Positions 33,039 to 43,133 of a DNA stretch of 64,000 nucleotides are shown piece by piece. The DNA comes from Alphaproteobacteria bacterium. GTDB taxonomy: Bacteria; Pseudomonadota; Alphaproteobacteria; Rickettsiales; UBA1997. Each line of letters starts with the position of its first letter. Positions within the stretch are counted from its first letter, which is position 1. Both the position numbers and the translations under genes were made by a program. Where the stretch lies: contig BJGH01000001.1 of assembly GCA_014190355.1 (NCBI GenBank), positions 282,800-346,799 of the forward strand, given 5' to 3'. A model generated the notes under the pieces. It was given only the letters and a program-made list of their open reading frames with translations, was not told where the DNA came from and did not search any database.

Positions 33039-34487
33039 ATGAAATTTAAAAAAACTTTGCTATGGCTTCGAAATGACTTACGCCTCAGCGATAATCCAGC
33101 CCTTGACTTCGCTTGTCAAAATAGCCAAGAAATCTATGTTATCTTCATTCAAGATGAGGTAAATCATCGTCAACTTGGTCAAGCCAGTAAATTATGGCTT
33201 CACCATAGTTTGCAAAATCTAGACAAAAATCTCAAAAATTCTTTGAATTTTTTTAATGGTGATAGTCAAAAAATTCTTAACAAGATTGTTAAAGAATATG
33301 ACATTGATTGCATCACATGGAATCGCTGTTACGAACCATCAAGAATTGACCAAGATAGCAAAGTAAAAAAACATTTTAAAGAACATAATCTTAATGTTGA
33401 AAGTTTTAATGCTAGCTTACTTTGGGAACCATGGACCATTCTAAAAAGCGATAAAAATCCCTATAAAGTTTTTACTCACTACTACCGTAATGGCTGTTTA
33501 AAAGCTGTTGAGCCAAGATTTCCTCTTGCTAAGCCTGATAAAATTAATGCTAAAAAATTTGATGATAGTTTAAAAATTTCTGAATTAAAACTTCTTCCCA
33601 AGATTAATTGGCATCACAAAATTGAAAAATTATGGAAAATTGGTGAAGCGCATGCTCAAGAAAAACTTGAGAAGTTTGTTAGTGATCCAATCCATAATTA
33701 CAAAGAAGGTCGAAATTATCCAAGTCAAAAAAAAGTATCGCAATTATCTGCTCACCTCCATTTTGGTGAAATTTCTCCAAACCAAGTTTGGCATTATTCG
33801 TTAACTCATTTTGGTCATAAAATTTCCGATAAAAATCTTGACTGTTTTTTAAGCGAATTAGGTTGGCGAGAATTTTCCAACTACCTACTCTATCATTTTC
33901 CTAAAATTGTTAACAAAAATTTTCAACCTCGCTTTGACAATTTTCCTTGGCAAAAAAATTCCAAATTATTGAAAGCATGGCAAAAAGGACAAACTGGCTA
34001 TCCAATTGTTGATGCAGGTATGAGAGAATTATGGCAAACTGGTTATATGCATAATCGTGTTCGCATGATTGTTGGATCATTTTTAGTGAAAAATTTATTA
34101 TTGAGCTGGAAAGAAGGTGAGGAATGGTTCTGGGATTGTTTAATTGACGCAGACATGGCAAGTAACTGTGCAAGTTGGCAATGGGTTGCGGGAAGTGGAG
34201 CTGATGCTGCACCTTATTTTCGAATTTTTAATCCGATTTTACAGGGTGAAAAATTTGATCCAGATGGAGAATATACCAGATTTTATGTTCCTGAACTTAA
34301 AAATCTTTCCAATAAATTTTTATTCGCTCCTTGGTTAGCATCATCAGAAGCCTTAAAACAAGCTAATTTGAAACTTGGTGAAGATTATCCATTGCCAATT
34401 GTCAATCTTGAAAAATCACGAGATATGGCAATGCATGCTTTTAAATCACTTCCCAAAATGAGCGATGAAGATAAGTTGCATAATTAA
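33039..34487 (+). CDS. phrB: Deoxyribodipyrimidine photolyase
   Basis: 482 residues. N-terminal antenna domain begins 'KTLLWLRNDLRLSDNPALDFAC'. The FAD domain has 'HLHFGEISPNQVWH', 'SELGWREFSNYLLYHFP', 'GQTGYPIVDAGMRELWQTGYMHNRVRMIVGSFLVKNLLLSWKEGEEWFWDCLIDADMASNCASWQWVAGSGADAAPYFRIFNP', the diagnostic class I CPD photolyase block including the Trp chain. Repairs UV cyclobutane dimers using blue light. Implies that the organism, or its host, meets light. Sits between lolD (5 bp) and mfd (14 bp), so two repair genes are co-transcribed. Confidence 0.93.
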   Translation: MKFKKTLLWLRNDLRLSDNPALDFACQNSQEIYVIFIQDEVNHRQLGQASKLWLHHSLQNLDKNLKNSLNFFNGDSQKILNKIVKEYDIDCITWNRCYEPSRIDQDSKVKKHFKEHNLNVESFNASLLWEPWTILKSDKNPYKVFTHYYRNGCLKAVEPRFPLAKPDKINAKKFDDSLKISELKLLPKINWHHKIEKLWKIGEAHAQEKLEKFVSDPIHNYKEGRNYPSQKKVSQLSAHLHFGEISPNQVWHYSLTHFGHKISDKNLDCFLSELGWREFSNYLLYHFPKIVNKNFQPRFDNFPWQKNSKLLKAWQKGQTGYPIVDAGMRELWQTGYMHNRVRMIVGSFLVKNLLLSWKEGEEWFWDCLIDADMASNCASWQWVAGSGADAAPYFRIFNPILQGEKFDPDGEYTRFYVPELKNLSNKFLFAPWLASSEALKQANLKLGEDYPLPIVNLEKSRDMAMHAFKSLPKMSDEDKLHN

Positions 34488-34501
34488 TTTTTTTTCAAAA
34501 G

Positions 34502-37500
34502 ATGGATTACAAAGTTAAAATCAAACAAATCCGAGAATCCTGCATAATCAAGAAAGTTCCAGATGATGCTATTGGTTTTTTAGTAAGTCAAATTACTAAA
34601 AATTTTCATCAGCAAGATATTATTTATATAGCTAAAGATGATAATGAAATGGCTTTGATCAATGAGCAAATAAAATTTTTTAGTGATGATATTTTAGCGA
34701 ATTTTGAAATATTAAATTTTTATGCTTGGGATTGTTTACCATATGACCGTTCATCACCTAAAGCTATAATTTTAGGCAATCGCATCAAAACACTTTATCA
34801 AATTGCTAATCAAAAAAATTCCTCGAAAAAAATTTTTTTAATTACTTCCGTTAATGCAATTTTACAAAAAGTTTTACCAAGCGAAGTGATAAAGAATCAT
34901 GGATTATTTCTTGAAGTTGGAAGCAAAATTTCACAAACACAGATTGTTAATTTTTTGATCAATAAAGGCTATATTCGGCAAGATTGTGCAAATAATGTCG
35001 CAGAATTTGCTTTACGAGGCGGAATTGTTGATATTGTTTTGCAGCAAGCCTTTGATTTAGTTGGTTATCGAATTGATTTTTTTGGCAATGAAATTGAGAA
35101 TATTAAAGTTTTTGATCCTATTACTCAAATCAGTATTCATAATGTTAAAACTATTGAAATACTTCCAGCTAGTGAAGTGATTTTACAAACTAATACCATT
35201 GAAAACTTTCGTAAAAATTATCGAAAAAATTTTGGTAGTGCTTTAGAAGATCAAATGTATCAAGCAATTTCCTCGGGAAGAACTTTTCAGGGAATGGAAC
35301 ATTGGTTACCATTATTTTTTGAGCAAAGATTACAAAATATTTTTGATTATTTTAGTAATCCAGTAGTTTTTTTTAGTGATAAAATAATCGATTTAGCAAA
35401 AGAAAGAGAAGAGCTTATAACCAAATATTATCAAATGCGTTTGGATGAAAAAAAACTCAAAGAAGCAATCTTATACAATCCTCTTAATCCTCAAGAACTT
35501 TATATAACTCTTAACAATTTTAAGGAGTTTTTAAAAGAAAATACTACAATTGAATTTAAACAATTTGATTATAGTGATAATTCACAAAGAATAATTGATT
35601 TAGAGATTCAAAAAATTCCTGATTTTACCCTAGCAGGAAAAGCTAATAAACAAGATCCAATTGAATTATTTAAAGATTATGTTTTACAATTTAATTCACC
35701 AAATTCAGATTCAAAAAACTTTACGCCAAAAAAACTTGGCTTTGCTTGCCTAAGCCAAGGTTTCAAAGAAAGGATTGTTAAAACATTTTTTGATTACAAT
35801 ATCGCTTGTAACATTGTTGAAAACTTTCAAGATATCAAAATTAAGAATAGTAAAAACAACCTCTTACTTAATATTTTCATCCTTCCAACCAATTATGGTT
35901 TCAGTATTGATGATTTTGTATTAATTGGTGAACAAGCACTTTTTGGCGAAAAGATTACTCGCCAAAAAAATCGCAAAAATTCAGCCTTGAGAATAATTGA
36001 AGAAGGACTTAGTATTGATAAAGGAGAATTAGTTGTTCATCGCGATCATGGCATTGGCAGATTTGAAGGCTTACAGACCATCACCAGCAATTCAATCAAA
36101 TGCGAAATGATTAAAATTGCCTATGCTGGAAATGACAGTCTTTTTGTAAGTGTTGATGATATCAATTTAATTTCACGATATGGGGCAGAAAATCCTTTGG
36201 TTCAACTTGATAAGTTAGGAAGCGTTAATTGGCTTAATCGCAGAACAAAGGTTCGTAAAAAAATCAAAATGACTGCTGAGGAATTATTAAAAATTGCCAG
36301 TGCTCGTCAACTAAAAAAATCACCAATATTTGTTCCCGATGTTCATTTCTATGATGAGTTTAAGAATCGCTTTGGCTTTGTTGAAACAAATGATCAGCTG
36401 AATGCCATAGAAGATGTTGAAAATGATTTACGCAAGGGAGTTCCTATGGATCGCTTAATTTGTGGTGATGTAGGTTTTGGTAAAACTGAAGTTGCTATGC
36501 GAGCAAGTGCAATTGTCGCAAATTTTGCTCAGGTTGCAATCATTACTCCAACAACTTTGTTATGTCGACAACATTACAAAAATTTTTCTCAAAGATTTAG
36601 CGAAACTTCCATCAAAATTGCCCAGCTATCAAGACTATCATCAATAAACGAAAATAAAATTACTCGTGAAAAAATTGCTAGCGGTGAAATACAAATAGTT
36701 ATCGGAACTCATGCCTTAATTCACAAAAATATTAAATTTAAAAATCTTGCTTTGGTTATCATTGATGAAGAACAACATTTTGGAGTTAAGCAAAAAGAAT
36801 TTCTTAAAGAATTACGCAATGAGGTTCATATTCTAGCATTATCAGCTACCCCTATTCCTAGAACCCTTCAAATGTCTTTATCGCAAGTTAAGGATTTAAG
36901 CTTAATTGCAACTCCTCCAATTGATCGATTAGCGGTGAGAAATTTTGTTATGCCATATGATACAACAATTGCTAGGGAAGCAATAATGCGCGAATATAAT
37001 CGTTCAGGAAAAATTTTTTTTGTTGTTCCAAGAGTTCGCGATATTGAAGAAATTTATCCACGACTAAAAGTGTTATTACCTGAAATTAAAATTGCTCAAG
37101 CTCATGGTCAAATGAGTCCAAGTCAGCTAGATGAAATCATGAATGACTTTGTCGATGGTAAATTTGATTTACTACTTTCTACAACAATAATTGAGTCAGG
37201 AATCGACATTTCTAGTGCCAATACCATGATAATTTATAAAGCTGAAATGTTTGGCTTATCACAACTTTATCAACTTCGTGGCAGGGTTGGGCGAGGTAAA
37301 TTAAGGGGATATTGTTATTTTATGCTTGATAATCGTAAAAAAATTTCTGATGAAGCTAAGAAAAAATTAGAAGTTATGCAAAGCCTTGATGCTCTAGGTG
37401 TTGGGTTTAGCGTTGCAAATCACGATATGGATATCAGAGGAAGTGGAAATCTACTTAGCGATGAACAGTCTGGTCATATTCGTGATACAGGAGTTGAACT

Positions 37501-38044
37501 ATATCAACAAATGTTAGTGCAAACAATTGAGAATTTAAAAAATAATCCTGATTTTAACGATAAAGAAATTATCGAAAATTTTGATGATTCGGTTACTATT
37601 AAGCTTGGCATTTCCCTATTAATTCCTGATAGTTACATCAATGAATTATCACTTAGAATGAGTTTTTATAAGAAAATCTCAAATATAAAAAATCCTCAAG
37701 ACGAAGAAAACCTTATCAACGAGATGAACGATAGATTTGGTAAAATTCCTAAAGAAATTTTTAACATTATATTCATTGCTAAAATAAAAAATACTTGTAA
37801 AAATATAGGAGTTAATAGCATAGAAGTTAGTAATGATGGAATTATTATTGGTTTTAAAAATAATAATTTTAATAACCCTAATGCTCTTTTAGAAATGGTG
37901 ATAAAAAGTAACGGTAAAATTAAGATTACTAAAAATCATAAACTTCATTTTTTTATCGACAAAATTCAAGAAGAGCAAATTAAAATTGATAAAGTTCAAG
38001 AAATTTTAAAAAAACTGCTTAACCTATATGAACCAAAAAAATAA
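34502..38044 (+). CDS. mfd: Transcription-repair coupling factor
   Basis: 1180 residues, full family length. UvrB-homology module in the N-terminal third, RNA-polymerase-interacting domain at about 505-575 ('ELVVHRDHGIGRFEGLQTI', a CarD-like fold), then RecG-type translocase with Walker A 'CGDVGFGKTEVAMRAS' (about 655), 'IIDEEQHFGVKQKEFLK' (about 755), 'LSATPIPRTLQMSL' and motif VI 'LYQLRGRVGRGKLRGYCY', and the C-terminal TRCF domain. It removes stalled RNA polymerase at lesions and recruits UvrA. Overlaps the next gene by 17 bp. Confidence 0.96.
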   Translation: MDYKVKIKQIRESCIIKKVPDDAIGFLVSQITKNFHQQDIIYIAKDDNEMALINEQIKFFSDDILANFEILNFYAWDCLPYDRSSPKAIILGNRIKTLYQIANQKNSSKKIFLITSVNAILQKVLPSEVIKNHGLFLEVGSKISQTQIVNFLINKGYIRQDCANNVAEFALRGGIVDIVLQQAFDLVGYRIDFFGNEIENIKVFDPITQISIHNVKTIEILPASEVILQTNTIENFRKNYRKNFGSALEDQMYQAISSGRTFQGMEHWLPLFFEQRLQNIFDYFSNPVVFFSDKIIDLAKEREELITKYYQMRLDEKKLKEAILYNPLNPQELYITLNNFKEFLKENTTIEFKQFDYSDNSQRIIDLEIQKIPDFTLAGKANKQDPIELFKDYVLQFNSPNSDSKNFTPKKLGFACLSQGFKERIVKTFFDYNIACNIVENFQDIKIKNSKNNLLLNIFILPTNYGFSIDDFVLIGEQALFGEKITRQKNRKNSALRIIEEGLSIDKGELVVHRDHGIGRFEGLQTITSNSIKCEMIKIAYAGNDSLFVSVDDINLISRYGAENPLVQLDKLGSVNWLNRRTKVRKKIKMTAEELLKIASARQLKKSPIFVPDVHFYDEFKNRFGFVETNDQLNAIEDVENDLRKGVPMDRLICGDVGFGKTEVAMRASAIVANFAQVAIITPTTLLCRQHYKNFSQRFSETSIKIAQLSRLSSINENKITREKIASGEIQIVIGTHALIHKNIKFKNLALVIIDEEQHFGVKQKEFLKELRNEVHILALSATPIPRTLQMSLSQVKDLSLIATPPIDRLAVRNFVMPYDTTIAREAIMREYNRSGKIFFVVPRVRDIEEIYPRLKVLLPEIKIAQAHGQMSPSQLDEIMNDFVDGKFDLLLSTTIIESGIDISSANTMIIYKAEMFGLSQLYQLRGRVGRGKLRGYCYFMLDNRKKISDEAKKKLEVMQSLDALGVGFSVANHDMDIRGSGNLLSDEQSGHIRDTGVELYQQMLVQTIENLKNNPDFNDKEIIENFDDSVTIKLGISLLIPDSYINELSLRMSFYKKISNIKNPQDEENLINEMNDRFGKIPKEIFNIIFIAKIKNTCKNIGVNSIEVSNDGIIIGFKNNNFNNPNALLEMVIKSNGKIKITKNHKLHFFIDKIQEEQIKIDKVQEILKKLLNLYEPKK

Positions 38045-38603
38045 CAGCAATAAAGGAGCAAAAAAAATTTTAGAAAAATTACTTCAACTTATCAAATTTG
38101 ATGAAGTAAAGAAAAAAAATCAGAGTATCGATTCCCAAAATCATAATATTGATCCATTTTACACTTCTAAACAACCAATTGAAAATAACGCGGAAGATTT
38201 TGAAGATGCTGATGATAATGATCAAAATTTTATCTTTATCGATGGTAAGAAGAAAAAGCGCAAAACTTCTTCAGAAAAAGAATCTAAAGTTAATAAAATA
38301 ATTAATGATTTAATCAAATTTAAACCAGATCCATATCAATCAAATCAACAACGCAATCTTGATCGTGAGACTGGGGGAGTTGAGCAAGAAAAAACTTATA
38401 CTACCTCAGCAATTGATGTTTGGGATACCAGACCTCAAGAAATTGAAGAAATGGCTGAAATTGATCCTCAAGATTTTAATAGTGCTGATAAAGCTTCGAT
38501 GATCTGGGATAAAAAAAGAAAAAAAAGGCAAGATAAAGTCGGTAAAAATTCTGACTCTAAAGCAAACACTCTATCAAAAAATAATAATAGTAGAAGTATT
38601 TAA
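38028..38603 (+). CDS. Conserved-looking charged protein of unknown function after mfd
   Basis: 191 residues. The ATG lies 17 bp inside mfd, a translational-coupling arrangement that supports it being real. Highly charged and mostly disordered: Lys/Asn-rich start, acidic patch 'NAEDFEDADDNDQ', basic patch 'GKKKKRKTSSEKE', then a segment with 'YTTSAIDVWDTRPQEIEEMAEIDPQDFNSADKASMIWDKKRKKR', which looks the most folded. No signal peptide or membrane segment. I do not recognise a family. Confidence 0.65.
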   Translation: MNQKNNSNKGAKKILEKLLQLIKFDEVKKKNQSIDSQNHNIDPFYTSKQPIENNAEDFEDADDNDQNFIFIDGKKKKRKTSSEKESKVNKIINDLIKFKPDPYQSNQQRNLDRETGGVEQEKTYTTSAIDVWDTRPQEIEEMAEIDPQDFNSADKASMIWDKKRKKRQDKVGKNSDSKANTLSKNNNSRSI

Positions 38604-38688
38604 AAAATTATAAGATTTTGATTTAAGAATTTAATAGAATTTAAACTTAAAATTGAAATTTTTTAGGTTGAGTTAAAATTGCAATCTT

Positions 38689-39924
38689 TTAAACAGCTAC
38701 AACTTTATCGAGAAATCTTTTAAACCAGTTTCCTTTGTTTTCATTATACTCTTTACTCTTTTCTTTAAGATATTGATTTCTTAAATAAACCAACATCCCT
38801 AAAGCACATGAATTAGTTGGATTAATAATTTCTGATGGAGCACTATTAAACTTTGTTGGATAACCTATTTTAGCATTTTTAGCAAATATCTCGGAAGCCA
38901 ATTTATCTATTCCTAGAATTGATGCAACTCCTCCTGTAATAACTATATTTGGAACTAGATTGTAAGGAATTTTTGATTTTTCTAAAATTAATTTTACCGA
39001 TTCAAAAAGCTCCTCAAGTCTTGATTGAATTATATCTCTTAATTCAATTCTAGTAATTCTAATCATTGAGTCAGAAACGGAATCTTGTAATCGATATTTA
39101 ATAATTTCTTTTTCTTCAATTGGTGATATAAAAAGTGATCCGTTAAGATTTTTGATCTTTTCAGCAAGACTTGTATTAACGCCTAGAATAGTCGCAATAT
39201 CCTTAGTTATTAAATCGCCTCCAATTGGTGAACTTCCAACAAAAACTACTTTGTCTTCGATAATTACACAAAATGAAGTTGAGCTTCCTCCAATATCAAT
39301 CAATAAAGTTCCAAGATCTATTTCATTTTGTGAAAGACAAGCTAATGCCGAGGCGTATGGTTCAACCATGTAATTATTCACAGAAACTTGACATCTTTTA
39401 ATGCAGTTTTCGATATTTCTTATAGTGGTTTGAGAAGTTGAAATAACATGAAACTTAGCAAAAAGATTTGCTCCAGTCATAAATCTCGGATTAATAACAG
39501 CTGAAGAATCATCTATTCGATAATACATGGGAATCATGTGAATTATCTCGCGATTATTTTTTTTAAAATCACTACGAACCTTTGAGGTTAAATTAAAAAT
39601 ATCAACATCTTTTACTACTTCGGAAGAAATTTTACAGCCAAATTCTTTTCGACTTGAAATAACTTGTGATCCAGAAATACCAATCATTAATTTTTCGATA
39701 TTAAAACCTGCCATTCTCTCTGCTTCAGCTATAACATTAATAATTGATTTTTGAGCAATACGCATATCAGAAATAGCACTAGCATTAATTCCTCGTGATT
39801 CTTTATGACCATAACCTAAAATTTCAATATGCTCATTACTAACGCTTGCAATAATGCAAATTAGTTTAGAAGAGCCCATATCTAGGCATGATACAATTTT
39901 TCCTTTTTTGCTATTTTTGGTCAT
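38689..39924 (-). CDS. ftsA: Cell division protein FtsA
   Basis: 411 residues. Actin-like ATPase that tethers FtsZ to the membrane. Phosphate-1 motif 'VSCLDMGSSKLICIIA', the SHS2/1C region 'NIEKLMIGISGSQVIS', 'LLIDIGGSSTSFCVIIEDKVVFVGSSPIGGDLITKDIA', 'VITGGVASILGIDKLA' and a C-terminal amphipathic membrane helix ('GNWFKRFLDKVVAV'). Last in a ddl-ftsQ-ftsA run; the ftsZ gene expected next is absent, since the following gene faces the other way. Confidence 0.93.
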   Translation of the reverse strand: MTKNSKKGKIVSCLDMGSSKLICIIASVSNEHIEILGYGHKESRGINASAISDMRIAQKSIINVIAEAERMAGFNIEKLMIGISGSQVISSRKEFGCKISSEVVKDVDIFNLTSKVRSDFKKNNREIIHMIPMYYRIDDSSAVINPRFMTGANLFAKFHVISTSQTTIRNIENCIKRCQVSVNNYMVEPYASALACLSQNEIDLGTLLIDIGGSSTSFCVIIEDKVVFVGSSPIGGDLITKDIATILGVNTSLAEKIKNLNGSLFISPIEEKEIIKYRLQDSVSDSMIRITRIELRDIIQSRLEELFESVKLILEKSKIPYNLVPNIVITGGVASILGIDKLASEIFAKNAKIGYPTKFNSAPSEIINPTNSCALGMLVYLRNQYLKEKSKEYNENKGNWFKRFLDKVVAV

Positions 39925-40034
39925 GAAAGGTTATTGCAATTTTATAAGGTTTAAAAATTTTAAGAATATTTTATAAATTGAATTAATTAAAAAACATCAA
40001 ATTTTTTAAAAATTTTTTTTAAATAATTGCCGAA

Positions 40035-40907
40035 CTAAAATTTTAGTTCTCGAACTGTCGTATCATTATATTCAATATAAATCTTACCAGCAATTCTTAA
40101 ATCAATTACTTTATATTCATCAACCTGACCTTTACTATTAATCTTGATCAACTGTTGCCAAGCATCATATATTTCTTCTTCTGGCATTTTAACAAGTAAA
40201 CCATTGTCAAAACGAATATTCCATCTTCGATCGCCAACCCAAGTTGCAGAATAAATTTTATCGCTTAAAGCTGGGCTTATCGCTAAAATATTAAACAAGG
40301 CTTTGGCATGATTATTTGCACCCCTTCCAGATAAAATAATCATATCCTTAAACTCTTCTTGATTAGCCTGATTATCAAGAGGAACCGGATTGCCATCCTT
40401 ATCAATTATATATTTTCTATCATCACTGTTCCATATCGCAAAAGGCTCATATTCAGTAATAAAAATATTTAAAATATTAGGCATATTACGAGAAATTGTA
40501 ATATGGTTAACCCATGGCAAATTAACTTTTATTTCATCAATTAAATTTTGAATTAATGGCTGATATTCTTCATTATCGATAAAAATTTTTTCCTGAGTTT
40601 TTTTAACAATCATTATGATTTGGTCATTGGAAACTCTCTTATTGCCTGAAATTCTTATTTCATGAAATTGATAATTATCAAGATTTAAATAATGTAAAAA
40701 ATAGAACTTAGTTTTTAATATAGATTTTTCAATAATTTCGGGCTTAAAAATTTTCAAAGCAATAATTAAAATTATCATCAAACCCAGAATTAAAAGTACA
40801 ACTTTTAAAAAAAAAGGTTTTACAATTTGATTGAAAAAAATTTTTATCTTTCGCAATAAAGGGTTTGTAAGAAAGAAATCTTTGGTTTGTTTTTTTAAAT
40901 TACTCAT
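40035..40907 (-). CDS. ftsQ: Cell division protein FtsQ
   Basis: 290 residues. Single N-terminal membrane anchor (about 33-52), a POTRA domain ('NYQFHEIRISGNKRVSNDQIIMIVKK...LPWVNHITISRNMPNILNIFITEYEPFAIWNSD') and the beta domain with 'WVGDRRWNIRFDNGLLVKMPEE'. Bitopic divisome protein linking FtsA/FtsK to FtsBL. ATGA overlap with ddl (its start overlaps the ddl stop by 4 bp). Confidence 0.9.
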   Translation of the reverse strand: MSNLKKQTKDFFLTNPLLRKIKIFFNQIVKPFFLKVVLLILGLMIILIIALKIFKPEIIEKSILKTKFYFLHYLNLDNYQFHEIRISGNKRVSNDQIIMIVKKTQEKIFIDNEEYQPLIQNLIDEIKVNLPWVNHITISRNMPNILNIFITEYEPFAIWNSDDRKYIIDKDGNPVPLDNQANQEEFKDMIILSGRGANNHAKALFNILAISPALSDKIYSATWVGDRRWNIRFDNGLLVKMPEEEIYDAWQQLIKINSKGQVDEYKVIDLRIAGKIYIEYNDTTVRELKF

Positions 40908-41836
40908 CCAAAACTAGCATTTTCAATTAAAAATTTAATAATCTCTTCAAAAGAAATTCCTACATAGCTAGCAATTTTAGGAACCAAAGAAGTTGGGGTA
41001 AAACCCGGGTGAGTATTAACTTCAAGCAAATAAAATTGATAATCTCCACCATCCTTATTATTAAAAATAAAATCCACCCTACTTATTCCTTTGCATTTAG
41101 TAGCTTGATAAGCCTTTTGAGCTAATTGCATAACTTCAGCATATTTTTCAACGGAAATTTCTGCAGGCATGATATACTCGGTCATTCCTGGAGTATATTT
41201 ACACTTATAATCATAAAATAATCCTTTTGGTCTAACCTCTATAGCTCCAAGAGCTTTTCCATCCATAACTGCAACTTGAATTTCTTTTCCAGCAATATAA
41301 TTTTCAATGATCATTTCATCACCATATTGCCAACTATATTCCTGAAAATCGAATTTTGAATTAGGTAATGCAACTTCAACTCCAACGCTCGATCCTTCGT
41401 TAATAGGCTTGATAACAAAGGGTTTACCAATTTCAAAAATCTTTTCTAAATTTTTTTGGTTTTCACCCTTTCTTAAAATTGAATATTTTGGTGATTTAAC
41501 TCCCGCACTTGAGCAAATTTTGCGAGTCAAAATTTTATCCATACACAGTGCTGATGCCAATACCCCAGAATGTGTATAAGGAATTTGTAAAATATCAAGA
41601 AAACCTTGAATTCTTCCATCTTCACCATATTGACCATGCAAGGCATTAAAAACAATGTCTGGTTTAATTTCCTCCAATTCCTGATAAATGCTTCTTGAAA
41701 AGTCAACTTTACTAACAATATATCCCATTCGATCTAATGCTAAGTAAACCGCTTGACCAGAAGCTAACGAAACTTCTCTTTCAGAGTTCCAACCTCCATT
41801 TAAAACAACAATTTTTTGCGATTTTTTTATTTGCAT
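40904..41836 (-). CDS. ddl: D-alanine--D-alanine ligase
   Basis: 310 residues, the DdlB size. 'VVLNGGWNSEREVSLASGQAVYLAL' at the N-terminus, 'VFNALHGQYGEDGRIQGFLDILQIPYTHSGVLASALCMDK', ATP-grasp 'GKPFVIKPINEGSSVGVEVA', 'SRVDFIF' and 'YLLEVNTHPGFTPTSLVPKIA'. Makes the D-Ala-D-Ala dipeptide for peptidoglycan, so a cell wall is made. First gene of the ddl-ftsQ-ftsA unit. Confidence 0.95.
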   Translation of the reverse strand: MQIKKSQKIVVLNGGWNSEREVSLASGQAVYLALDRMGYIVSKVDFSRSIYQELEEIKPDIVFNALHGQYGEDGRIQGFLDILQIPYTHSGVLASALCMDKILTRKICSSAGVKSPKYSILRKGENQKNLEKIFEIGKPFVIKPINEGSSVGVEVALPNSKFDFQEYSWQYGDEMIIENYIAGKEIQVAVMDGKALGAIEVRPKGLFYDYKCKYTPGMTEYIMPAEISVEKYAEVMQLAQKAYQATKCKGISRVDFIFNNKDGGDYQFYLLEVNTHPGFTPTSLVPKIASYVGISFEEIIKFLIENASFG

Positions 41837-42134
41837 TATTTATTACGATTACTCTCTTAAAAGAAGATAAAAACCAAATTAATTTTGAATTTATAATTAT
41901 TTTTTTTGGATTAATAATTAAAAGTAATTTATTCTAAAAACTTTACTTAAAAATTAACTATCAAAGTTATTTTTTAAAAAAAGTTATAAAAAAAATTAAC
42001 ATTAACTAATTTTTTAGAAAAAAAAATTTAAAATGCAAAGAATTATTTACATGATTTTTTAACAAAATAACTTAAAAAATATTTAATTATCCTTTTTTTC
42101 TTCTTTTGCCATATCGTCATTCTAAACTAGATTT

Positions 42135-42779
42135 TCATTTTTTTTTTGATATTTTACTAAACAAACTTTTACCTTCATCGGCAGTTTTATTTTTAGTTGA
42201 TTGCAAATCATTTTCTGCTATTAGAGAATTGTTAATAACAGTTGACTGGTCATTTTGTTGATTTTCAGTATGAAGGGGTTGAGAACTTTTCAAAGTCAAA
42301 TTTTCATTAAATTGATTTGCTGCTTGATAATTCAAAGCAGCTTCTTCACCTGCATTAGCTTGAGGTTGTTCATTTTCAGAATTATTTTCACTCGATGAAG
42401 TTTCCGAATCCTCAATTAGTTGGGTTGATTGCATATCTTTCTGTTCTGTGTTACTGGAAATTTCAGTAGCCTTTTTAGAGTCTTCTTTCAGAGACTTTCC
42501 AAGCTCAACCTCTTTAATAACATAATCACAAAGCTCAATAAAAGGAACATTATTTTTTTCAGCAATATCAGCTAATTTTTTAAAAGATTCCATAACATGC
42601 TCTGGGATTGAATAACCTCTGGTTGATAAAGATTTGTTTTGAAAAGCTAAAGGATGAGAACCTTGCATTGGATGACCCAGATACAATGTAACAGGCGATG
42701 TTCCTCCTGACATATTAAGGCAATTAGTTGTAAATTGCTTTATTTCAATTTTATCAGGTCTTTCAAAATTTTTTGCCAT
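42135..42779 (-). CDS. DUF2610-like protein with disordered tail
   Basis: About 214 residues from the ATG at 42779 (a TTG at 42785 also opens it). The N-terminal 90 residues ('IEIKQFTTNCLNMSGGTSPVTLYLGHPMQGSHPLAFQNKSLSTRGYSIPEHVMESFKKLADIAEKNNVPFIELCDYVI') follow the pattern I associate with DUF2610, a small domain known mainly from Rickettsiales (SPVT.Y.G.P...HPL.FQ..WLS..G..IP..VM.....L..IA.KN). After it comes an Asn/Gln/Ser/Glu-rich tail to the end with no fold signal and a final 'SLFSKISKKK'. Function unknown. Isolated gene between gaps of about 300 and 350 bp. Confidence 0.7.
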   Translation of the reverse strand: MAKNFERPDKIEIKQFTTNCLNMSGGTSPVTLYLGHPMQGSHPLAFQNKSLSTRGYSIPEHVMESFKKLADIAEKNNVPFIELCDYVIKEVELGKSLKEDSKKATEISSNTEQKDMQSTQLIEDSETSSSENNSENEQPQANAGEEAALNYQAANQFNENLTLKSSQPLHTENQQNDQSTVINNSLIAENDLQSTKNKTADEGKSLFSKISKKK

Positions 42780-42785
42780 GATCAA

Positions 42786-43133
42786 GGTATAATTAATGTT
42801 TAAATATCTTAGAACTTTTGATGAAATTACAAGGTAAATAAAAAAAGTAAATTTTTTTATTTTATTTTTTTTATTCTATATCAAGATAACTAAAAACTTA
42901 GCTAAAAATTTTTTAAAAGAAAAAACTATATCATAGCAATTAAAATAATTTGTTAAAAAATTTAATTTTATTAGACAAATCGTGATAATTTTTTTAACTA
43001 AGAGCCAAAAAAACCAGCAGCAAAACCATTAAAATTATTTTAATAAAAAATATTTAGCTAGATAAGCAATTCTTTAAATTAAATTATTTACTCGTTGCTA
43101 ACAATAACTCTTGAAAAGTCAAATAATTGTCAT
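42786..43133. other. 348-bp intergenic region
   Basis: Very AT-rich spacer between cysQ (3' end) and the DUF2610-like gene, both leftward, so it should contain the promoter of the latter. No hairpin with T run, no GC island, no open frame above noise. Confidence 0.5.

Noticed and set aside
42083..42112. Nine-codon - strand frame MAKEEKKDN, similar to the start of IF-1
   Set aside because: Too short to support a gene or a remnant; a chance match is likely.
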